A stretch of 64,000 nucleotides of DNA from Mycobacterium shimoidei (GCA_002101905.1 LQPU01000016.1:1-64000), one strand, 5' to 3'. Counted from the stretch's first letter, positions 11,922 to 22,034 are shown. Made by a program: numbers and translations. The notes: generated by a model from the letters alone, not told the origin.

Positions 11922-12338
11922 CTAGTGCCGGACTTTGCGTCGCCACAGCACCCATGCCGGCGGTGCCGTGCCCAGCACGATCAGCAACAGCGCGCCGTAG
12001 GCCATCACCCCCTGACCGCCGAGGATGATATCGCCCCCCGGTCCCCCCAGGGTCATCGCGGCCACCGTCAGCAACCAGGTCCACAGTGGCAAGGCCGCCA
12101 CCCGCGCCGACTTCGTCCAGCGCCCGGCGGCCCAGACCAAAGCGGCGTTGAGCAGGCCGCTGAGCAACGCGCTGACGGGAAATGGGATCGAACCGATGTA
12201 GGTGGGCAGCAACAGCGCGCCGGCCAGTGCCGAGAGGATCCCGTCGACGGCCAGCAACGTCAGGACGACGATGCGGGTGGCCGGATCTGTCGCACCGGTT
12301 TCGTCAACCGGGCGGGCGCGCGGCTTGGTGTCGGTCAG
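11922..12338 (-). CDS. Small polytopic membrane protein (Rv1171 type)
   Basis: About 138 residues with four predicted membrane helices (VVLTLLAVDGILSALAGALL; FPVSALLSGLLNAALVWAAG; LWTWLLTVAAMTL; GALLLIVLGTAPPAWVLW) and a basic C-terminus. It lies downstream of mshB, as Rv1171 does. The open frame continues upstream into mshB, and no ATG/GTG/TTG is found at a sensible place before the first helix. The most economical start is CTG at 12338, which overlaps the stop of the preceding small ORF (CTGA). Non-ATG CTG starts are rare, so the start is uncertain. No function is known. Confidence 0.7.
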   Translation of the reverse strand: MTDTKPRARPVDETGATDPATRIVVLTLLAVDGILSALAGALLLPTYIGSIPFPVSALLSGLLNAALVWAAGRWTKSARVAALPLWTWLLTVAAMTLGGPGGDIILGGQGVMAYGALLLIVLGTAPPAWVLWRRKVRH

Positions 12339-12442
12339 GTGGGGATGCTGTCGATCTGCGAATAGATCGAGGAGATGACCCACTGGAAGCTGTCGAGCCG
12401 GTCCTGCCAGTGTTGCTGGTTGTAGTCCAGGTCGGGATCCAT
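12335..12442 (-). CDS. 35-aa small ORF between mshB and the membrane gene
   Basis: ATG 12442 begins 11 nt after the mshB stop and encodes a 35-residue, Gln/Asp/Trp-containing peptide (MDPDLDYNQQHWQDRLDSFQ... ending in YSQIDSIPT). Its TGA overlaps the putative CTG start of the next gene. It is acidic and helix-prone, with no membrane segment. It fills the gap almost exactly, as real genes in compact mycobacterial operons do. There is no strong Shine-Dalgarno. Its coding status is inferred from packing and composition, and its function is unknown. Confidence 0.5.
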   Translation of the reverse strand: MDPDLDYNQQHWQDRLDSFQWVISSIYSQIDSIPT

Positions 12443-12453
12443 GGTGTTGGAGC

Positions 12454-13362
12454 CTACCGCGTCGTCGGCCCGGACAGGTCGAGACCGGCCAGCAGATCGG
12501 TCTCCCAACCCCGGGCGTCCCGCTCGCCGGGACTGCCGTGGGCAAGGACGTAATGCTCCTGGCCGATGATGGGCAAGGCGAGGTTGTTCGACAGCGCACA
12601 CGCCCGTCCGGTCGGGCCGACGGCGACCTGGGTGGCATGCGCGGCGAGCGCCGCCGCCTTGGCGGCCACAGCGTCCTGGGCGTCGACGACGGCGTCGATC
12701 TGTTCGTCGGAGTACACCAAGCCGTCAAATTCCCCGCCCTCTTGCGGCACCACCCATTCGGGTCGCAGGTCATCGGGTGTTAGCGCGGCCAGGCCGGCGC
12801 CAATGCCGGTCCTGGCGATCACCGTCCAGTAGAACTTCGGCACCGCCCACGGTGTCCCCGGGTAGGCATCGTCGGTGGCTGCCGCCGACAGCGCCGCGGT
12901 GGTGACGACGTGAGTATGGATGTGGTCGGGATGCCCGTAGCCGCCGTTGGGGTCGTAGGTCACAACCACATGCGGACGCAGCTCGCGGATCAGCGCAACC
13001 AGTGCGCCGACGACCTCGCGCTCGTCGGCGTCGATGAAGCGCTGTCGCTGCCGCGGTGCGGTACCGGCCATGCCCGAGTCACGCCAACGACCCGGGCCGC
13101 CCAGAAAGATCGGGGGACCAATCCCCAAGGCCCGCAACGCCGCAGTGAGCTCGCCGATGCGGTAGCCGCCGAGTTGGTCGGCGTGATCGGCGGCCAGCTG
13201 TGCCCATTGGTCGCCGATGACTTCGCCCTCCTCGCCGAGGGTGCAGGTGACGACGTGCACCTGCGCGCCACGTGCGGCGTAATGGGCGATGGTCGCCCCG
13301 GTGGTCAGGCTTTCGTCGTCGGGATGGGCATGCACGAACAGCAGTCGCGGCGTCTCGGGCAT
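12454..13362 (-). CDS. mshB: GlcNAc-Ins deacetylase MshB (mycothiol biosynthesis)
   Basis: A 302-residue zinc amidase of the LmbE/PIG-L family. The signature HAHPDDE has His13 and Asp15/Asp16 as Zn ligand and base, and GHPDHIHTH in the middle supplies the third zinc histidine. It deacetylates 1-O-(2-acetamido-2-deoxy-glucopyranosyl)-myo-inositol, the second step to mycothiol, the main thiol of actinobacteria. The ATG at 13362 ([17 protein letters not shown]) matches the M. tuberculosis start (MSETPRLLF...), so the 5-residue longer frame is rejected. The gene leads a run with the small ORF and the Rv1171-like membrane gene, and is divergent from a TetR gene. Confidence 0.96.
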   Translation of the reverse strand: MPETPRLLFVHAHPDDESLTTGATIAHYAARGAQVHVVTCTLGEEGEVIGDQWAQLAADHADQLGGYRIGELTAALRALGIGPPIFLGGPGRWRDSGMAGTAPRQRQRFIDADEREVVGALVALIRELRPHVVVTYDPNGGYGHPDHIHTHVVTTAALSAAATDDAYPGTPWAVPKFYWTVIARTGIGAGLAALTPDDLRPEWVVPQEGGEFDGLVYSDEQIDAVVDAQDAVAAKAAALAAHATQVAVGPTGRACALSNNLALPIIGQEHYVLAHGSPGERDARGWETDLLAGLDLSGPTTR

Positions 13363-13466
13363 GGACGAACAATACAAGGCTGCCCGCAGCGCAATAGTGC
13401 ACGCGCCGCCGCAAACGCCGAGCTAGCAGCACCAAATGAAGGCCGCCGACGGCTACGATCAAGATC

Positions 13467-14057
13467 ATGGTGCGACAAAACAGCGCGGTCCGCGGCCGCC
13501 GCCGGGGTGCGGAACTCGAGCACGCACTGTACGACGCGACGCTGGATGAGCTGGCTGCCGTTGGATATGCCGGGCTCACCATGGAGGGCATCGCGGCACG
13601 AGCGCGGACCGGTAAGGCCGCGCTGTATCGACGTTGGGCGACTAAGCGTGCGCTGGTTCAGGATGCGTTGCGCTACGCGCTGCCCCCCCTACCCGAGCCG
13701 CGAAAGGGCCGGTCGGTGCGGGAAAACCTGTTGGAAGTCTTCACCGCTCACTGCAATTTGCTGGCCGGCAAAACGGCATTTCCAAGCCTGCCGATCATCG
13801 GCCAGCTCATCCACGAACCGGAACTGCGTCTCGTCTTTGCCGACGCCGTCGTCGAACCCCGTTTGCGCATCATCGAATCCATCCTGCAGGCCGGAACGGA
13901 CAACGGCGAGATCGACCCGGCGCGGCTGACCCCGCTGACGGCACGCGTGGGACCCGCATTGATCAATCAGTACCTGTTACTCAACGGCGTTCCGCCCAAC
14001 AAGCGGTTCCTCAAACAGGTCGTCGACACGGTGATTCAGCAGATCACTCCCGTGTAG
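13467..14057 (+). CDS. TetR/AcrR-family regulator (Rv1167c position)
   Basis: A 196-residue regulator. The N-terminal HTH (about 18-64) reads ALYDATLDELAAVGYAGLTMEGIA then TGKAALYRRWATKRALV, a canonical TetR recognition helix. The C-terminal domain is the helical ligand-binding part found in AcrR-like TetRs. It lies divergent from mshB and convergent with the secreted-protein gene. In H37Rv a TetR gene (Rv1167c) occupies the same place between lpqW and mshB, there accompanied by PE/PPE genes that are absent here. The ligand and targets are unknown. No obvious dyad was found in the 104-nt gap to mshB. Confidence 0.85.
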   Translation: MVRQNSAVRGRRRGAELEHALYDATLDELAAVGYAGLTMEGIAARARTGKAALYRRWATKRALVQDALRYALPPLPEPRKGRSVRENLLEVFTAHCNLLAGKTAFPSLPIIGQLIHEPELRLVFADAVVEPRLRIIESILQAGTDNGEIDPARLTPLTARVGPALINQYLLLNGVPPNKRFLKQVVDTVIQQITPV

Positions 14058-14068
14058 TCGCGCTGAGA

Positions 14069-14917
14069 TCAGAAGGCGCCGAGCAGGGCGCCCATGCCGA
14101 TGATCTGCCCGAGCTCCACGACATTGCCGAAGGCAATGACGTCTTGGAAGACGGCCGGAAGATCTTGGGCCAGGACGGCCTCGAAGGCGGCTGTGTTGAT
14201 GAGGTTCTGCAGCGCCGCGACGAAGGCGGTCGTGTTGAGGTCCTGCAGCGCTTCCCCGAGAGCCTCGCTCTGAACGACGAAATTGCTGCTGAAATCCTCG
14301 CCGGCAGAAGCGAGGTCGTTGCCCAGTGTCGTCAGCGAGGCTTCCAGGTTCGCGAGATCGACAGCGAAGGCGCTCATGGCATTGGCGAGGTCAGCGGTCA
14401 AGAAGGGACCCTGCGCGCCTGCGAGCGCGGCGGCTTGGGAGCCGGCCCCATCGGTGGCACCGAGCGACGACCCGTTGACGGCCCCGTTGATGCCGGGCGT
14501 CTCGAGGTTCAGCGCAGGAGCAATGGCGCTGGCGTCAGCCGGGTCGACCACGATGCCGTTGGCGTTGAAGAGACTGGTCAGCGGGTTTTCGATGAAGTCG
14601 GTTTCGTGGACGATCGCATTTGCGCCGTTCAGACCGTCGATCGTCGGGCCTGCGAGGTCGCCCAGTGCACCGATGGTGTCCCGGTCCACCGTCAGCAGAC
14701 CATCGAAATACTCTTTGTCGAAGCCAGGGTCTCCGACCGGCAACGGCAGGAAGATGCTGCTGTCTCCGGTGGCCTGCACCGCCGGCGAGCGGACCTCAAG
14801 TCGTGGCGGCGTCAACCTCGGTGTCAGCACCGGTGTCACGCCCGGTGTAACCGCGATGACACCTACCGCAGTAAGCGCAACGGTCGCGGCGAGGCTGTGA
14901 CGAGCGGCGAGTTGCAT
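14069..14917 (-). CDS. Secreted Ala-rich protein of unknown function
   Basis: A 282-residue protein from ATG 14917, with GGGGGCC just upstream. Residues 1-30 form a Sec-type signal peptide (MQLAARHSLAATVALTAVGV and an Ala/Thr-rich continuation), followed by a Pro/Thr stretch. The mature part is low in charge, Ala/Leu/Asn-rich and contains repeated amphipathic helices with no cysteine (for example LEASLTTLGNDLASAGEDF and FVAALQNLINTAAFEAVL). The sequence around NPLTSLFNANG recalls mycobacterial PE/PPE-associated and other envelope proteins, but I do not recognise a named family. It takes the place held by PE11/PPE17 in H37Rv. It is probably exported and helical. Confidence 0.65.
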   Translation of the reverse strand: MQLAARHSLAATVALTAVGVIAVTPGVTPVLTPRLTPPRLEVRSPAVQATGDSSIFLPLPVGDPGFDKEYFDGLLTVDRDTIGALGDLAGPTIDGLNGANAIVHETDFIENPLTSLFNANGIVVDPADASAIAPALNLETPGINGAVNGSSLGATDGAGSQAAALAGAQGPFLTADLANAMSAFAVDLANLEASLTTLGNDLASAGEDFSSNFVVQSEALGEALQDLNTTAFVAALQNLINTAAFEAVLAQDLPAVFQDVIAFGNVVELGQIIGMGALLGAF

Positions 14918-15051
14918 GTCGGCCCCCAGGGGTAATGGCCACGTGCCGGTGTGGGCAGCCAAATCTTACCTGAGTAAAGCCTGAGAGCAAGGCTTAATGT
15001 CGGTTTTTCAGCGTTCTCGCAGCGACGGCGCGTCCAGCACCGATGGCCAGC

Positions 15052-16971
15052 TCACTGGGCAACTTTGATCCATTGACCGGCGTCGCCGACGATTCCGACA
15101 GGCACCGAACCTGAGAGACTCACATTGCGGACACTGGGGCCAGCGGCCACGATCGTGGTGTCCTGCAGGATCGGCAGCACCGTCGACATGTTCCACAACC
15201 GCGGCTCGACCGCATTGATGACGTCGTTGATGTTCTTCGTGCCGGCCAGCGCGGCATCGATGTTCGACTGGATGCTGTGGTCGCAGATCCCGGTGATGTT
15301 CGACGGCGCCTGCACCAGCGCTCCCGGCTCGGGCCCCCGGTTCGGCGTCGTCGGTGTCGGGGTGGTCGACGTGGTGGCGGAAGCTGACGTAGAGGTCGGG
15401 GATGCCCCGGGGGTCGGGGCGGGCGCCGCGACCGACGTCGACACCGTCGTGGCCTCCAGCGCGGGACACCCGTACCGGGAGGCCAGCAACGTCGCCAGAT
15501 TCCCTCCGGCCCGGCGCCATCCGACGATGGCGTCCACCCGATTGTTGGTCAGCGCGTCACGATAGAGCGTCACCGGATCCAAAGCGAGGACCGTCGCGGC
15601 GATACCGACGTTGCGCAACTGGTCGGCGGCAGTGTTGGCCACTGCTACCGACGTCGGGTCGTTGGCCGCTACCCCGATGACCAGAGACAGCTGATTGCCG
15701 TCCTTGCTGATCCGGCCCCGGGTGATCTCCGGCGCCCCGCTGCTCGGCGTCCGATCTGTGGGTGGCGGCACCGTCGGCGAGGTGTCGTTTTCGATCTGGT
15801 ATCCCGCCGACTGCAATAAAGCCAGCGCTGCTGATTGGCTCATCGCCGGCGGCGCTGTCGGCACGTACCCGGGGTCGCTCGGCGAGCGGATCTGCGCCTG
15901 GTCCAGCGTCACGGTGTTGTCGCTGCCGGCGCCCACCGCGGCGAGCAGGTCGACGTCGAGCAGTCCCAGGATCGCCTTGCGCACTTGAACATCGGCCAGC
16001 TTGGGCACATTGGCACGCAACGTGAGCTGCATGACCCGCGGCGCCACGATCCGCGCGGTCCGCACCTCCGGGATCGCTGACAGCTGCGCGAAGGCCGCCG
16101 ACCCTCCGTGCACCTGAGCCACCTGGGTGTCGCCGTTGCGGATCGAATCGGCCAGCGCCGCGGGCGCACCGGCACGCCGGAACAAGATCAGATCGGGTTT
16201 GGCGGGTGGGCCCCAGTAGCGGTCGTTGCGGGCCAGCAGAATCTCGTCGCGTTGTGGGTCGATGTTTTCCACCCGGAACTGCCCGCCGGTGACCGGCAAC
16301 GCGCGCGCCAGCCCGGCGGGGAAGCCGCCCGGCACGTCTTTGACGATGTGGGCGGGCAGGATGTTGTTGAACAACTCTCGCCACGCCGGGTACGGCCGCG
16401 CGAAGGTGACGACGGCCTGCTTGCCGCCGTCGATCGATTGCACGCCGGTGATCAGGTCGTAGCCGGCCGGGTCGACCACACCGGGCTGGCCGACCATTTG
16501 CCGCCACAGATACCAGAAGTCGTCGGCGGCGATCGGCGCGTTGTCGGTCCATTGCGCCTCGGGTCGGATCTTGTAGGTCACCGTGAAGGGGTTGTCGTTG
16601 GTCACCTCGGCGGAGATCAACAGTGTCGGATCCATTTCCCAGCGCGATCCGGTCGGCTCGGAGGGGTCGGGCACCGGCCGGAATGTGCTGGGCAACACCA
16701 GCGAGCTGATCGCGGCGTTCACCGCCGACAGGTCCGACACCAGGTGTGGGTTGAACCCGGCTCCGATCGAGTCGATGCCCATGATGATCTGAGTGACCCG
16801 CTGCGGCGGCGGCTCCGTGCTCTTGGGCGTTTCCGTGCTCTGCGGCGCCGGCGGCGGGTTGACCGTACAACTCACCAGCATCAGGGACGACCCCAGCACA
16901 CCGATGGCGAGGCGAGCTGGTTTCAGCACGCCCCACAGGGTATCGGCCGATCGCCCGGTCGCTAGCCCCAT
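15052..16971 (-). CDS. lpqW: Lipoprotein LpqW (PIM/LAM/LM pathway control)
   Basis: A 639-residue lipoprotein related to peptide/oligopeptide-binding (SBP family 5) proteins. The hydrophobic signal ends in LMLVSC with Cys35 (Cys21 if GTG 16929 is used). A Pro/Thr linker follows, then [16 protein letters not shown] and [19 protein letters not shown] segments. A low-complexity Ser/Thr/Pro insertion lies near residues 500-540. LpqW channels PIM intermediates between polar PIMs and lipoarabinomannan, upstream of PimE, which is encoded about 10 kb away. The ATG is immediately next to the typA stop, so the two are co-transcribed. Overall identity with M. tuberculosis LpqW is high by eye. Confidence 0.93.
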   Translation of the reverse strand: MGLATGRSADTLWGVLKPARLAIGVLGSSLMLVSCTVNPPPAPQSTETPKSTEPPPQRVTQIIMGIDSIGAGFNPHLVSDLSAVNAAISSLVLPSTFRPVPDPSEPTGSRWEMDPTLLISAEVTNDNPFTVTYKIRPEAQWTDNAPIAADDFWYLWRQMVGQPGVVDPAGYDLITGVQSIDGGKQAVVTFARPYPAWRELFNNILPAHIVKDVPGGFPAGLARALPVTGGQFRVENIDPQRDEILLARNDRYWGPPAKPDLILFRRAGAPAALADSIRNGDTQVAQVHGGSAAFAQLSAIPEVRTARIVAPRVMQLTLRANVPKLADVQVRKAILGLLDVDLLAAVGAGSDNTVTLDQAQIRSPSDPGYVPTAPPAMSQSAALALLQSAGYQIENDTSPTVPPPTDRTPSSGAPEITRGRISKDGNQLSLVIGVAANDPTSVAVANTAADQLRNVGIAATVLALDPVTLYRDALTNNRVDAIVGWRRAGGNLATLLASRYGCPALEATTVSTSVAAPAPTPGASPTSTSASATTSTTPTPTTPNRGPEPGALVQAPSNITGICDHSIQSNIDAALAGTKNINDVINAVEPRLWNMSTVLPILQDTTIVAAGPSVRNVSLSGSVPVGIVGDAGQWIKVAQ

Positions 16972-18858
16972 CTACGCCCGGGCCTTGGCCCGCGCACGGC
17001 TACGTGCCCGGGCCGCGGCGTTCAGCTCGACCTTGCGCACCCGCACCACCTCCGGCGTCACCTCGACGCACTCGTCGGGTCCGCAGAACTCCATGGCCTG
17101 CTCGAGGTCGAGCTCGAGCGGCTTGGGCAGCGTTTCGATGACGTCGGCAGTCGAGGAGCGCATATTGGTCAGTTTCTTTTCCCGGGTGACATTGATGTCG
17201 AGATCTTCCGGGCGCGCGTTGACGCCGACGACCATGCCTTCGTAGGTGTCCTGGCCGGGCTCGACGAAGAACTGTCCCCGGTCGGCCAGCTGGAGCAGCG
17301 CGAACGGCGTGATGGTTCCGCTGCGATCGGACACCAGCGACCCGGTGTGGCGGGCCCGGATCTCTCCCGCCCACGGCGCATAACCGTCGAAAACGGCGTG
17401 GCCGATCCCGGTGCCGCGGGTTTCGGTGAGGAAATCGGTGCGCCAGCCGATCAACCCGCGGCTGGGCACCACGAAATCCATCCGCACCCAACCGGTGGCG
17501 TGGTTGGCCATCTCGACCATGCGGCCCTTGCGGGCGGCCATCAACTGGGTGACCGCACCGACGTACTCCGCGGGGCAATCGATGGTCATCGCCTCGAACG
17601 GCTCGTGCAGTTGGGCGTCGATGATCTTGGTGACCACCTGCGGCTTGCCGACCGTCAGCTCGAAGCCCTCCCGGCGCATCTGCTCGACCAGCACCGCCAG
17701 TGCCAGCTCACCGCGGCCCTGGACCTCCCAGGCGTCGGGCCGGCCGATGTCGAGCACCCGGATCGACACATTGCCGACCAACTCGGTGTCCAACCGCGCC
17801 TTCACCATTCGTGCGGTCAGCTTGTGCCCGGGCACCTTGCCTGCCAACGGCGAAGTGTTGGTGCCGATGGTCACCGAAATCGCCGGCTCGTCGACGGTGA
17901 TGCGCGGCAGCGCAACGGGATTCGCAGGGTCCGCGAGGGTGTCGCCGATCATGATCTCCGGGATACCGGCGACCGCGACGATGTCGCCGGCCACGGCCTG
18001 TTCGGTCGGTGAGCGCTCGACACCTTCGGTGGCCAGTAGTTCGGTGATCTTCACGGTGGCGACGACGGGTTGCCCGTCGATCTCGCGCAGCCAGGCAACT
18101 TGCTGGCCTTTGCGCAATCGCCCGTTGTAGATGCGGACCAGCGCCAGTCGGCCCAAGAACGCCGACGCGTCGAGGTTGGTCACCAGCGCCTGCAACGGAG
18201 CGTCTGGATCGCCGCTGGGCGGTGGAATGTGTTGCAGCAGAACGTCGAACAGCGGATCGAGGTTCTCACCGTCCGGAATCTGGCCGTCCGACGGTGGCAC
18301 GGTGCTGGCTACCCCGGCGCGTCCGGAGGTGTACAGGGTGGGCAGCCCGAGGGCCGCTTCGGCGGCCTTGGCCGCGTCGTCGTCGAGGTCGGCGGCGACG
18401 TCGAGCAGCAGGTCGTGACTGGCGTCGACGACCTCGGCGATGCGGGCGTCGGGCCGGTCGGTCTTGTTGATGACGAGGATCACCGGCAGATGCGCAGCCA
18501 GCGCCTTGCGCAGCACGAACCGCGTCTGCGGGAGGGGACCTTCGGAGGCGTCGACCAACAGCAGGACCCCGTCGACCATCGACAGGCCGCGTTCGACCTC
18601 ACCACCGAAATCCGCGTGGCCCGGGGTGTCGATCACGTTGATGACGGTCACCGATCCGTCGGGGTGATGGCGGTGCACGGCGGTGTTCTTGGCCAGGATC
18701 GTGATGCCTTTTTCGCGCTCCAGATCACCGGTGTCGAGCACCCGCTCGGTGGCCTCGCCGCGCTCACGCAGCGCGCCGGACTGCCGCAACATGGCGTCCA
18801 CCAAGGTCGTCTTGCCGTGGTCGACATGCGCGACGATGGCGACGTTGCGGAATTGCAC
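16972..18858 (-). CDS. typA: Ribosome-associated GTPase TypA/BipA
   Basis: A 628-residue translational GTPase, the same length as in M. tuberculosis. G1 is [11 protein letters not shown] (about 10-20), G2 is REKGITI, G3 is [16 protein letters not shown] and G4 is [13 protein letters not shown]-like domains II, III and V follow, with the BipA-specific C-terminal domain ([16 protein letters not shown]) and a very basic Ala/Arg tail [12 protein letters not shown]. TypA binds 70S ribosomes in a GTP- or ppGpp-dependent manner and helps with 50S assembly and stress translation. It is the first gene of the typA-lpqW pair, downstream of narI by 45 nt on the same strand. Confidence 0.96.
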   Translation of the reverse strand: MQFRNVAIVAHVDHGKTTLVDAMLRQSGALRERGEATERVLDTGDLEREKGITILAKNTAVHRHHPDGSVTVINVIDTPGHADFGGEVERGLSMVDGVLLLVDASEGPLPQTRFVLRKALAAHLPVILVINKTDRPDARIAEVVDASHDLLLDVAADLDDDAAKAAEAALGLPTLYTSGRAGVASTVPPSDGQIPDGENLDPLFDVLLQHIPPPSGDPDAPLQALVTNLDASAFLGRLALVRIYNGRLRKGQQVAWLREIDGQPVVATVKITELLATEGVERSPTEQAVAGDIVAVAGIPEIMIGDTLADPANPVALPRITVDEPAISVTIGTNTSPLAGKVPGHKLTARMVKARLDTELVGNVSIRVLDIGRPDAWEVQGRGELALAVLVEQMRREGFELTVGKPQVVTKIIDAQLHEPFEAMTIDCPAEYVGAVTQLMAARKGRMVEMANHATGWVRMDFVVPSRGLIGWRTDFLTETRGTGIGHAVFDGYAPWAGEIRARHTGSLVSDRSGTITPFALLQLADRGQFFVEPGQDTYEGMVVGVNARPEDLDINVTREKKLTNMRSSTADVIETLPKPLELDLEQAMEFCGPDECVEVTPEVVRVRKVELNAAARARSRARAKARA

Positions 18859-18903
18859 CGGGTGATTCTGCCAGTGCGGCTTGCGTTCGCGGAAATCGAG
18901 GCG

Positions 18904-19683
18904 CTACCAGCCGCGTCGGCGCGGCGCCGACCCTACTATTTCCCGGTCTTCTTTCTTGACTTCCTTCTTGTCGCCCGCCGCGTCACGGGAACGGACCGCC
19001 TCGCGGCTGCGGTAGACGATGTAGGGCCGGAACAGATATCCGATCGGCGCGCTGAAGGCGTGCACCAACCTGGTGAACGGCCACAAGCAGAACAGCACCA
19101 TGCCGATCGCGGCGTGCAACTGGTAGTCGAGCGGTGCGCCGACCATGTTCTCGCCGCCCGGCCGCAGATCGAAAATGCCGCGGAACCACACCCCCACCGT
19201 GTTGCGGTAGTGGTACACGTGGGCGTGGCCACCCATTCCGGTGCCGAGCAAGGTGCAGTACAAGCCCACCAGCAGCGCCAGCGCCAGCACCACATACATC
19301 ACCTTGTCGGACAACGTGGTGGCCATCCGCACCGGTCCACTCGTCATCCGCCGGTAGATCAACAACCCGATACCGATCACGGTGGCGGTACCCGCGATGG
19401 TCCCGAGCAGCACCGCCTGGACGTGATAGGCCTCCTGGCTGATATGCAGTGCGTCGGTGAACCGCGGGGGAATCACCAAACCCATCACGTGCCCGGCGAA
19501 CACCGTCAGGATGCCGAAGTGGAAGATGGGACTGGCGATTTGCAGCAGCCGCGACTCATAGAGCTGTGAGGAACGGGACGTCCAACCGAACTTGTCGTAG
19601 CGATAGCGCCACCAGCTGCCGACGATCAAGACCGCCAACGTGACGTACGGGGAGATGTCCCAGAAAATTGCGGCGCGATCCAA
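18904..19683 (-). CDS. narI: Respiratory nitrate reductase gamma subunit NarI
   Basis: A 259-residue membrane cytochrome b subunit with five helices, for example LAVLIVGSWWRY, FHFGILTVFAGHVMGLVIP, and a late HAAIGMVLFCLWPFTRLVHAFS. The histidines in the FHFG/GHVMG and LHAAIG/RLVHAF helices are the expected b-heme ligands that take electrons from menaquinol. TTG 19683 is the start because it sits 9 nt after AAGGAGG and 2 nt after the narJ TAG. The longer frame from 19827 simply shadows narJ. The C-terminal tail is very charged (DKKEVKKEDREIV). NarI anchors NarGH to the inner membrane. Confidence 0.95.
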   Translation of the reverse strand: MDRAAIFWDISPYVTLAVLIVGSWWRYRYDKFGWTSRSSQLYESRLLQIASPIFHFGILTVFAGHVMGLVIPPRFTDALHISQEAYHVQAVLLGTIAGTATVIGIGLLIYRRMTSGPVRMATTLSDKVMYVVLALALLVGLYCTLLGTGMGGHAHVYHYRNTVGVWFRGIFDLRPGGENMVGAPLDYQLHAAIGMVLFCLWPFTRLVHAFSAPIGYLFRPYIVYRSREAVRSRDAAGDKKEVKKEDREIVGSAPRRRGW

Positions 19684-19685
19684 TT

Positions 19686-20342
19686 CTAGCCGCCTCCTTT
19701 TTCCCGTCGTGGTGGCACGGTCAATGTGAACGGTTGCAGGCCAACAGCTTCCGCGGGCGGCCCGGAGTCGGCCAACCGGCGGGCGCGCTGCACATCCTGG
19801 TCGGTAACGCCGGGCAGCGTCTCGCACACGGCCGCGATGGTGTCCGCGTACGGCGACTGTGCTTCGGTCAGGGCTTGTAGCAGCACGTCGATGGGCACCC
19901 GGTGCTCGACCAACAGTTGCCGGCCCGCCTCCGGGTCGACGGTCGCCGCGAACTCGAGCACGACCGGCAGGTGGTCGGGGGCTTCATTGCGCGGCGGCTG
20001 CACTCCCGCTTGCTGGTAGACGGTGGCGAATGCCAGCATCTCCCGCCCGCGGTTGCGCGTGTCGCCGGCGGTCCAGTACGTCAGGTACATCGTCGACCGA
20101 CGCCGCATGTCGAAGGTTTCGACGTAGTCGCTGGCGGCGGCCAGCGGATCGGTCGCCCGCAGCGCGGCGACCGTGCGGGCCAGCAGCTCAGCGGCGCGCC
20201 CGTCGATATGGGTCAGCAGCCTCTCGACGGTGTCGAGCCGCTCGTCGTGCTGTTCGTCGGGGTAGGCCAACAGCAACGACGCTGCCTGCCACACCAACCG
20301 GTCACTGCGCGCGGGTCCTCGCGATCTGTTCAGCAGTTTCAT
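19686..20342 (-). CDS. narJ: Nitrate reductase assembly chaperone NarJ
   Basis: A 218-residue TorD/NarJ-family chaperone that delivers molybdenum cofactor to NarG and is not part of the mature enzyme. Conserved features are the N-terminal LLLAYPDE, the central TFDMRRRSTMYLTYW (here preceded by YVE) and NRGREML, and the NEAPDHLPVVLEFAA signature. Its ATG overlaps the narH stop by 4 nt (20339-20342), giving translational coupling. The C-terminal end is basic. It is slightly longer than M. tuberculosis NarJ (about 201 aa), because of extra terminal residues. Confidence 0.94.
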   Translation of the reverse strand: MKLLNRSRGPARSDRLVWQAASLLLAYPDEQHDERLDTVERLLTHIDGRAAELLARTVAALRATDPLAAASDYVETFDMRRRSTMYLTYWTAGDTRNRGREMLAFATVYQQAGVQPPRNEAPDHLPVVLEFAATVDPEAGRQLLVEHRVPIDVLLQALTEAQSPYADTIAAVCETLPGVTDQDVQRARRLADSGPPAEAVGLQPFTLTVPPRREKGGG

Positions 20343-22000
20343 TGCTTCTGCTTCCCGGGGAACATCCCGGCCGGCACACCTCTGCCGTCCCAGTTCAACA
20401 GGTTCACTCGCGACCGAGGGCGGGCGTCGCCGGCCGGTCCTGGCGAGCCCGGCCGCTGCTGCATCGCGTGGAACGCCTCCACCGCAACCGGCACCGCTTC
20501 CTCGGCGGCGTTGTCGAACGGACCCGACTCATACATGCCCGGACCGCCGTCGCCCGACAACGAACACTCCATGTCGTGCGCGGCGGCCGGAATCTCGCCG
20601 GTGTAGGCGGTCGGAATGACGTAGCGATCTTCGTATTTCGCGATCGCGAGCAGACGATACATCTCGTAGATCTGCTCCTCGGTCATCCCGACAGCCGCCG
20701 GGATATGCGGCTGGGTCTCGCGGCCGAGGTTGATGTCGCGCATGTACGAGCGCATGGCCGCCAGTCGCCGCAGCACCGCGTCGACAACGGAAACGTCACC
20801 GGCGGTGAACAATTCAGCCAAGTACTGGATCGGGATGCGGAGCGCGTCGATCGCGCCGAACAGGTTGCCGACCTCCTCGCCGTCGTGCCCGTCGCGACTG
20901 ATCGCGTCGACCACCGGCGAAAGCGGCGGCACATACCAGACCATCGGCATGGTCCGATACTCCGGATGCAGCGGCAGCGCCACCTTGTACGTCTTGATCA
21001 GCGCATAAATGGGCGAACGTTGCGCGGCTTCGATCCAGTCGTCGGATATGCCACCGGCCCGCGCGGCGGCGATCACCTCGGGATCGTTGGGGTCCAGCAA
21101 GATGTCGCATTGCGCCTCATACAGGTCGGTGTCCTTTTCCACCGTCGCCGCTTGCAGCACCCGGTCCGCGTCGTAGAGCACCAGCCCCAGATAGCGCAGC
21201 CGCCCGACGCACGTTTCCGAACAGATCGTCGGCAGGCCGACCTCCATGCGGGGGTAGCACAACGTGCACTTCTCGGCCTTGCCCGTCTTGTGGTTGAAAT
21301 ACACCTTCTTGTAAGGGCATCCGGACACGCACATCCGCCAACCACGGCAGCGGTCCTGGTCGACGAGCACGATGCCGTCCTCGCTGCGCTTGTACATCGC
21401 GCCGGACGGGCAGGAGGCGACGCAAGACGGGTTGAGGCAGTGCTCGCAGATACGCGGCAGGTAGAACATGAAGGTCTCTTCGAGCGCAAGCTTGACCTCT
21501 TGGGAAACTTGGCTGACCTTCTTCAGGATCGGGTCCTCGGCCAGGATCTCCGGCGATCCGGCGAGGTTGTCGTCCCAGTTCGGTCCCCAGGTGATCTTCA
21601 TCGGTTCGCCGGTGATCTGGCTGCGCGGCGCGGCGACCGGGAACGTGTCGCCCAGTGGTGCCGAGGTCAGGTTCTCGTAGTCGTAGGTCCACGGCTCGTA
21701 GTAGTCGTTGATCTCCGGCAACTTGGGGTTGGCGAAGATCCGCAACAGCTTGTGGATCCGGCCGCCGTCGCGCAATCTCAGCCGGCCCTTCTTGTCGCGG
21801 ATCCAACCCCCGCGCCAACGATCCTGATCCTCGTAGGTGCGTGGATAACCTTGACCCGGGCGGGTTTCGACGTTGTTGAACCAGACGTACTCGGTGCCGG
21901 TGCGGTTGGTCCAGGCCTGCTTGCAGGTCACCGAGCAGGTGTGGCAGCCGATGCACTTGTCGAGGTTCATCACCATCGCAAGCTGGCCCATAACTTTCAT
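20339..22000 (-). CDS. narH: Respiratory nitrate reductase beta subunit NarH
   Basis: A 553-residue iron-sulfur subunit with four ferredoxin-like Cys groups: CIGCHTCSVTCKQ (about 16-28), CEHCLNPSCVASC (about 182-194), CRGWRMCVSGCPYKK (with Trp in place of a Cys, as expected for the 3Fe-4S cluster) and CTLCYPRMEVGLPTICSETC. It relays electrons from NarI heme b to NarG. The motif PGRMEVG-type YPRMEVGLPTIC and the C-terminal Pro-rich tail match the mycobacterial protein (about 558 aa). It lies between narG (34-nt gap) and narJ (overlap). Confidence 0.96.
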   Translation of the reverse strand: MKVMGQLAMVMNLDKCIGCHTCSVTCKQAWTNRTGTEYVWFNNVETRPGQGYPRTYEDQDRWRGGWIRDKKGRLRLRDGGRIHKLLRIFANPKLPEINDYYEPWTYDYENLTSAPLGDTFPVAAPRSQITGEPMKITWGPNWDDNLAGSPEILAEDPILKKVSQVSQEVKLALEETFMFYLPRICEHCLNPSCVASCPSGAMYKRSEDGIVLVDQDRCRGWRMCVSGCPYKKVYFNHKTGKAEKCTLCYPRMEVGLPTICSETCVGRLRYLGLVLYDADRVLQAATVEKDTDLYEAQCDILLDPNDPEVIAAARAGGISDDWIEAAQRSPIYALIKTYKVALPLHPEYRTMPMVWYVPPLSPVVDAISRDGHDGEEVGNLFGAIDALRIPIQYLAELFTAGDVSVVDAVLRRLAAMRSYMRDINLGRETQPHIPAAVGMTEEQIYEMYRLLAIAKYEDRYVIPTAYTGEIPAAAHDMECSLSGDGGPGMYESGPFDNAAEEAVPVAVEAFHAMQQRPGSPGPAGDARPRSRVNLLNWDGRGVPAGMFPGKQKQ

Positions 22001-22034
22001 CGTTGATCTCGCTCCGCAAGCGTCGCTCGGGCTA

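Noticed and set aside
13363..13466. Search for a TetR operator between mshB and the TetR gene
   Set aside because: No symmetric element longer than 5-bp arms was found by eye.
19859..22006. 715-residue plus-strand open frame opposite narJ and narH
   Set aside because: It is an antisense shadow caused by high GC third-position bias. The minus strand has unmistakable Fe-S subunit motifs, and the plus frame is Arg/Ala/Pro-rich with no domain.
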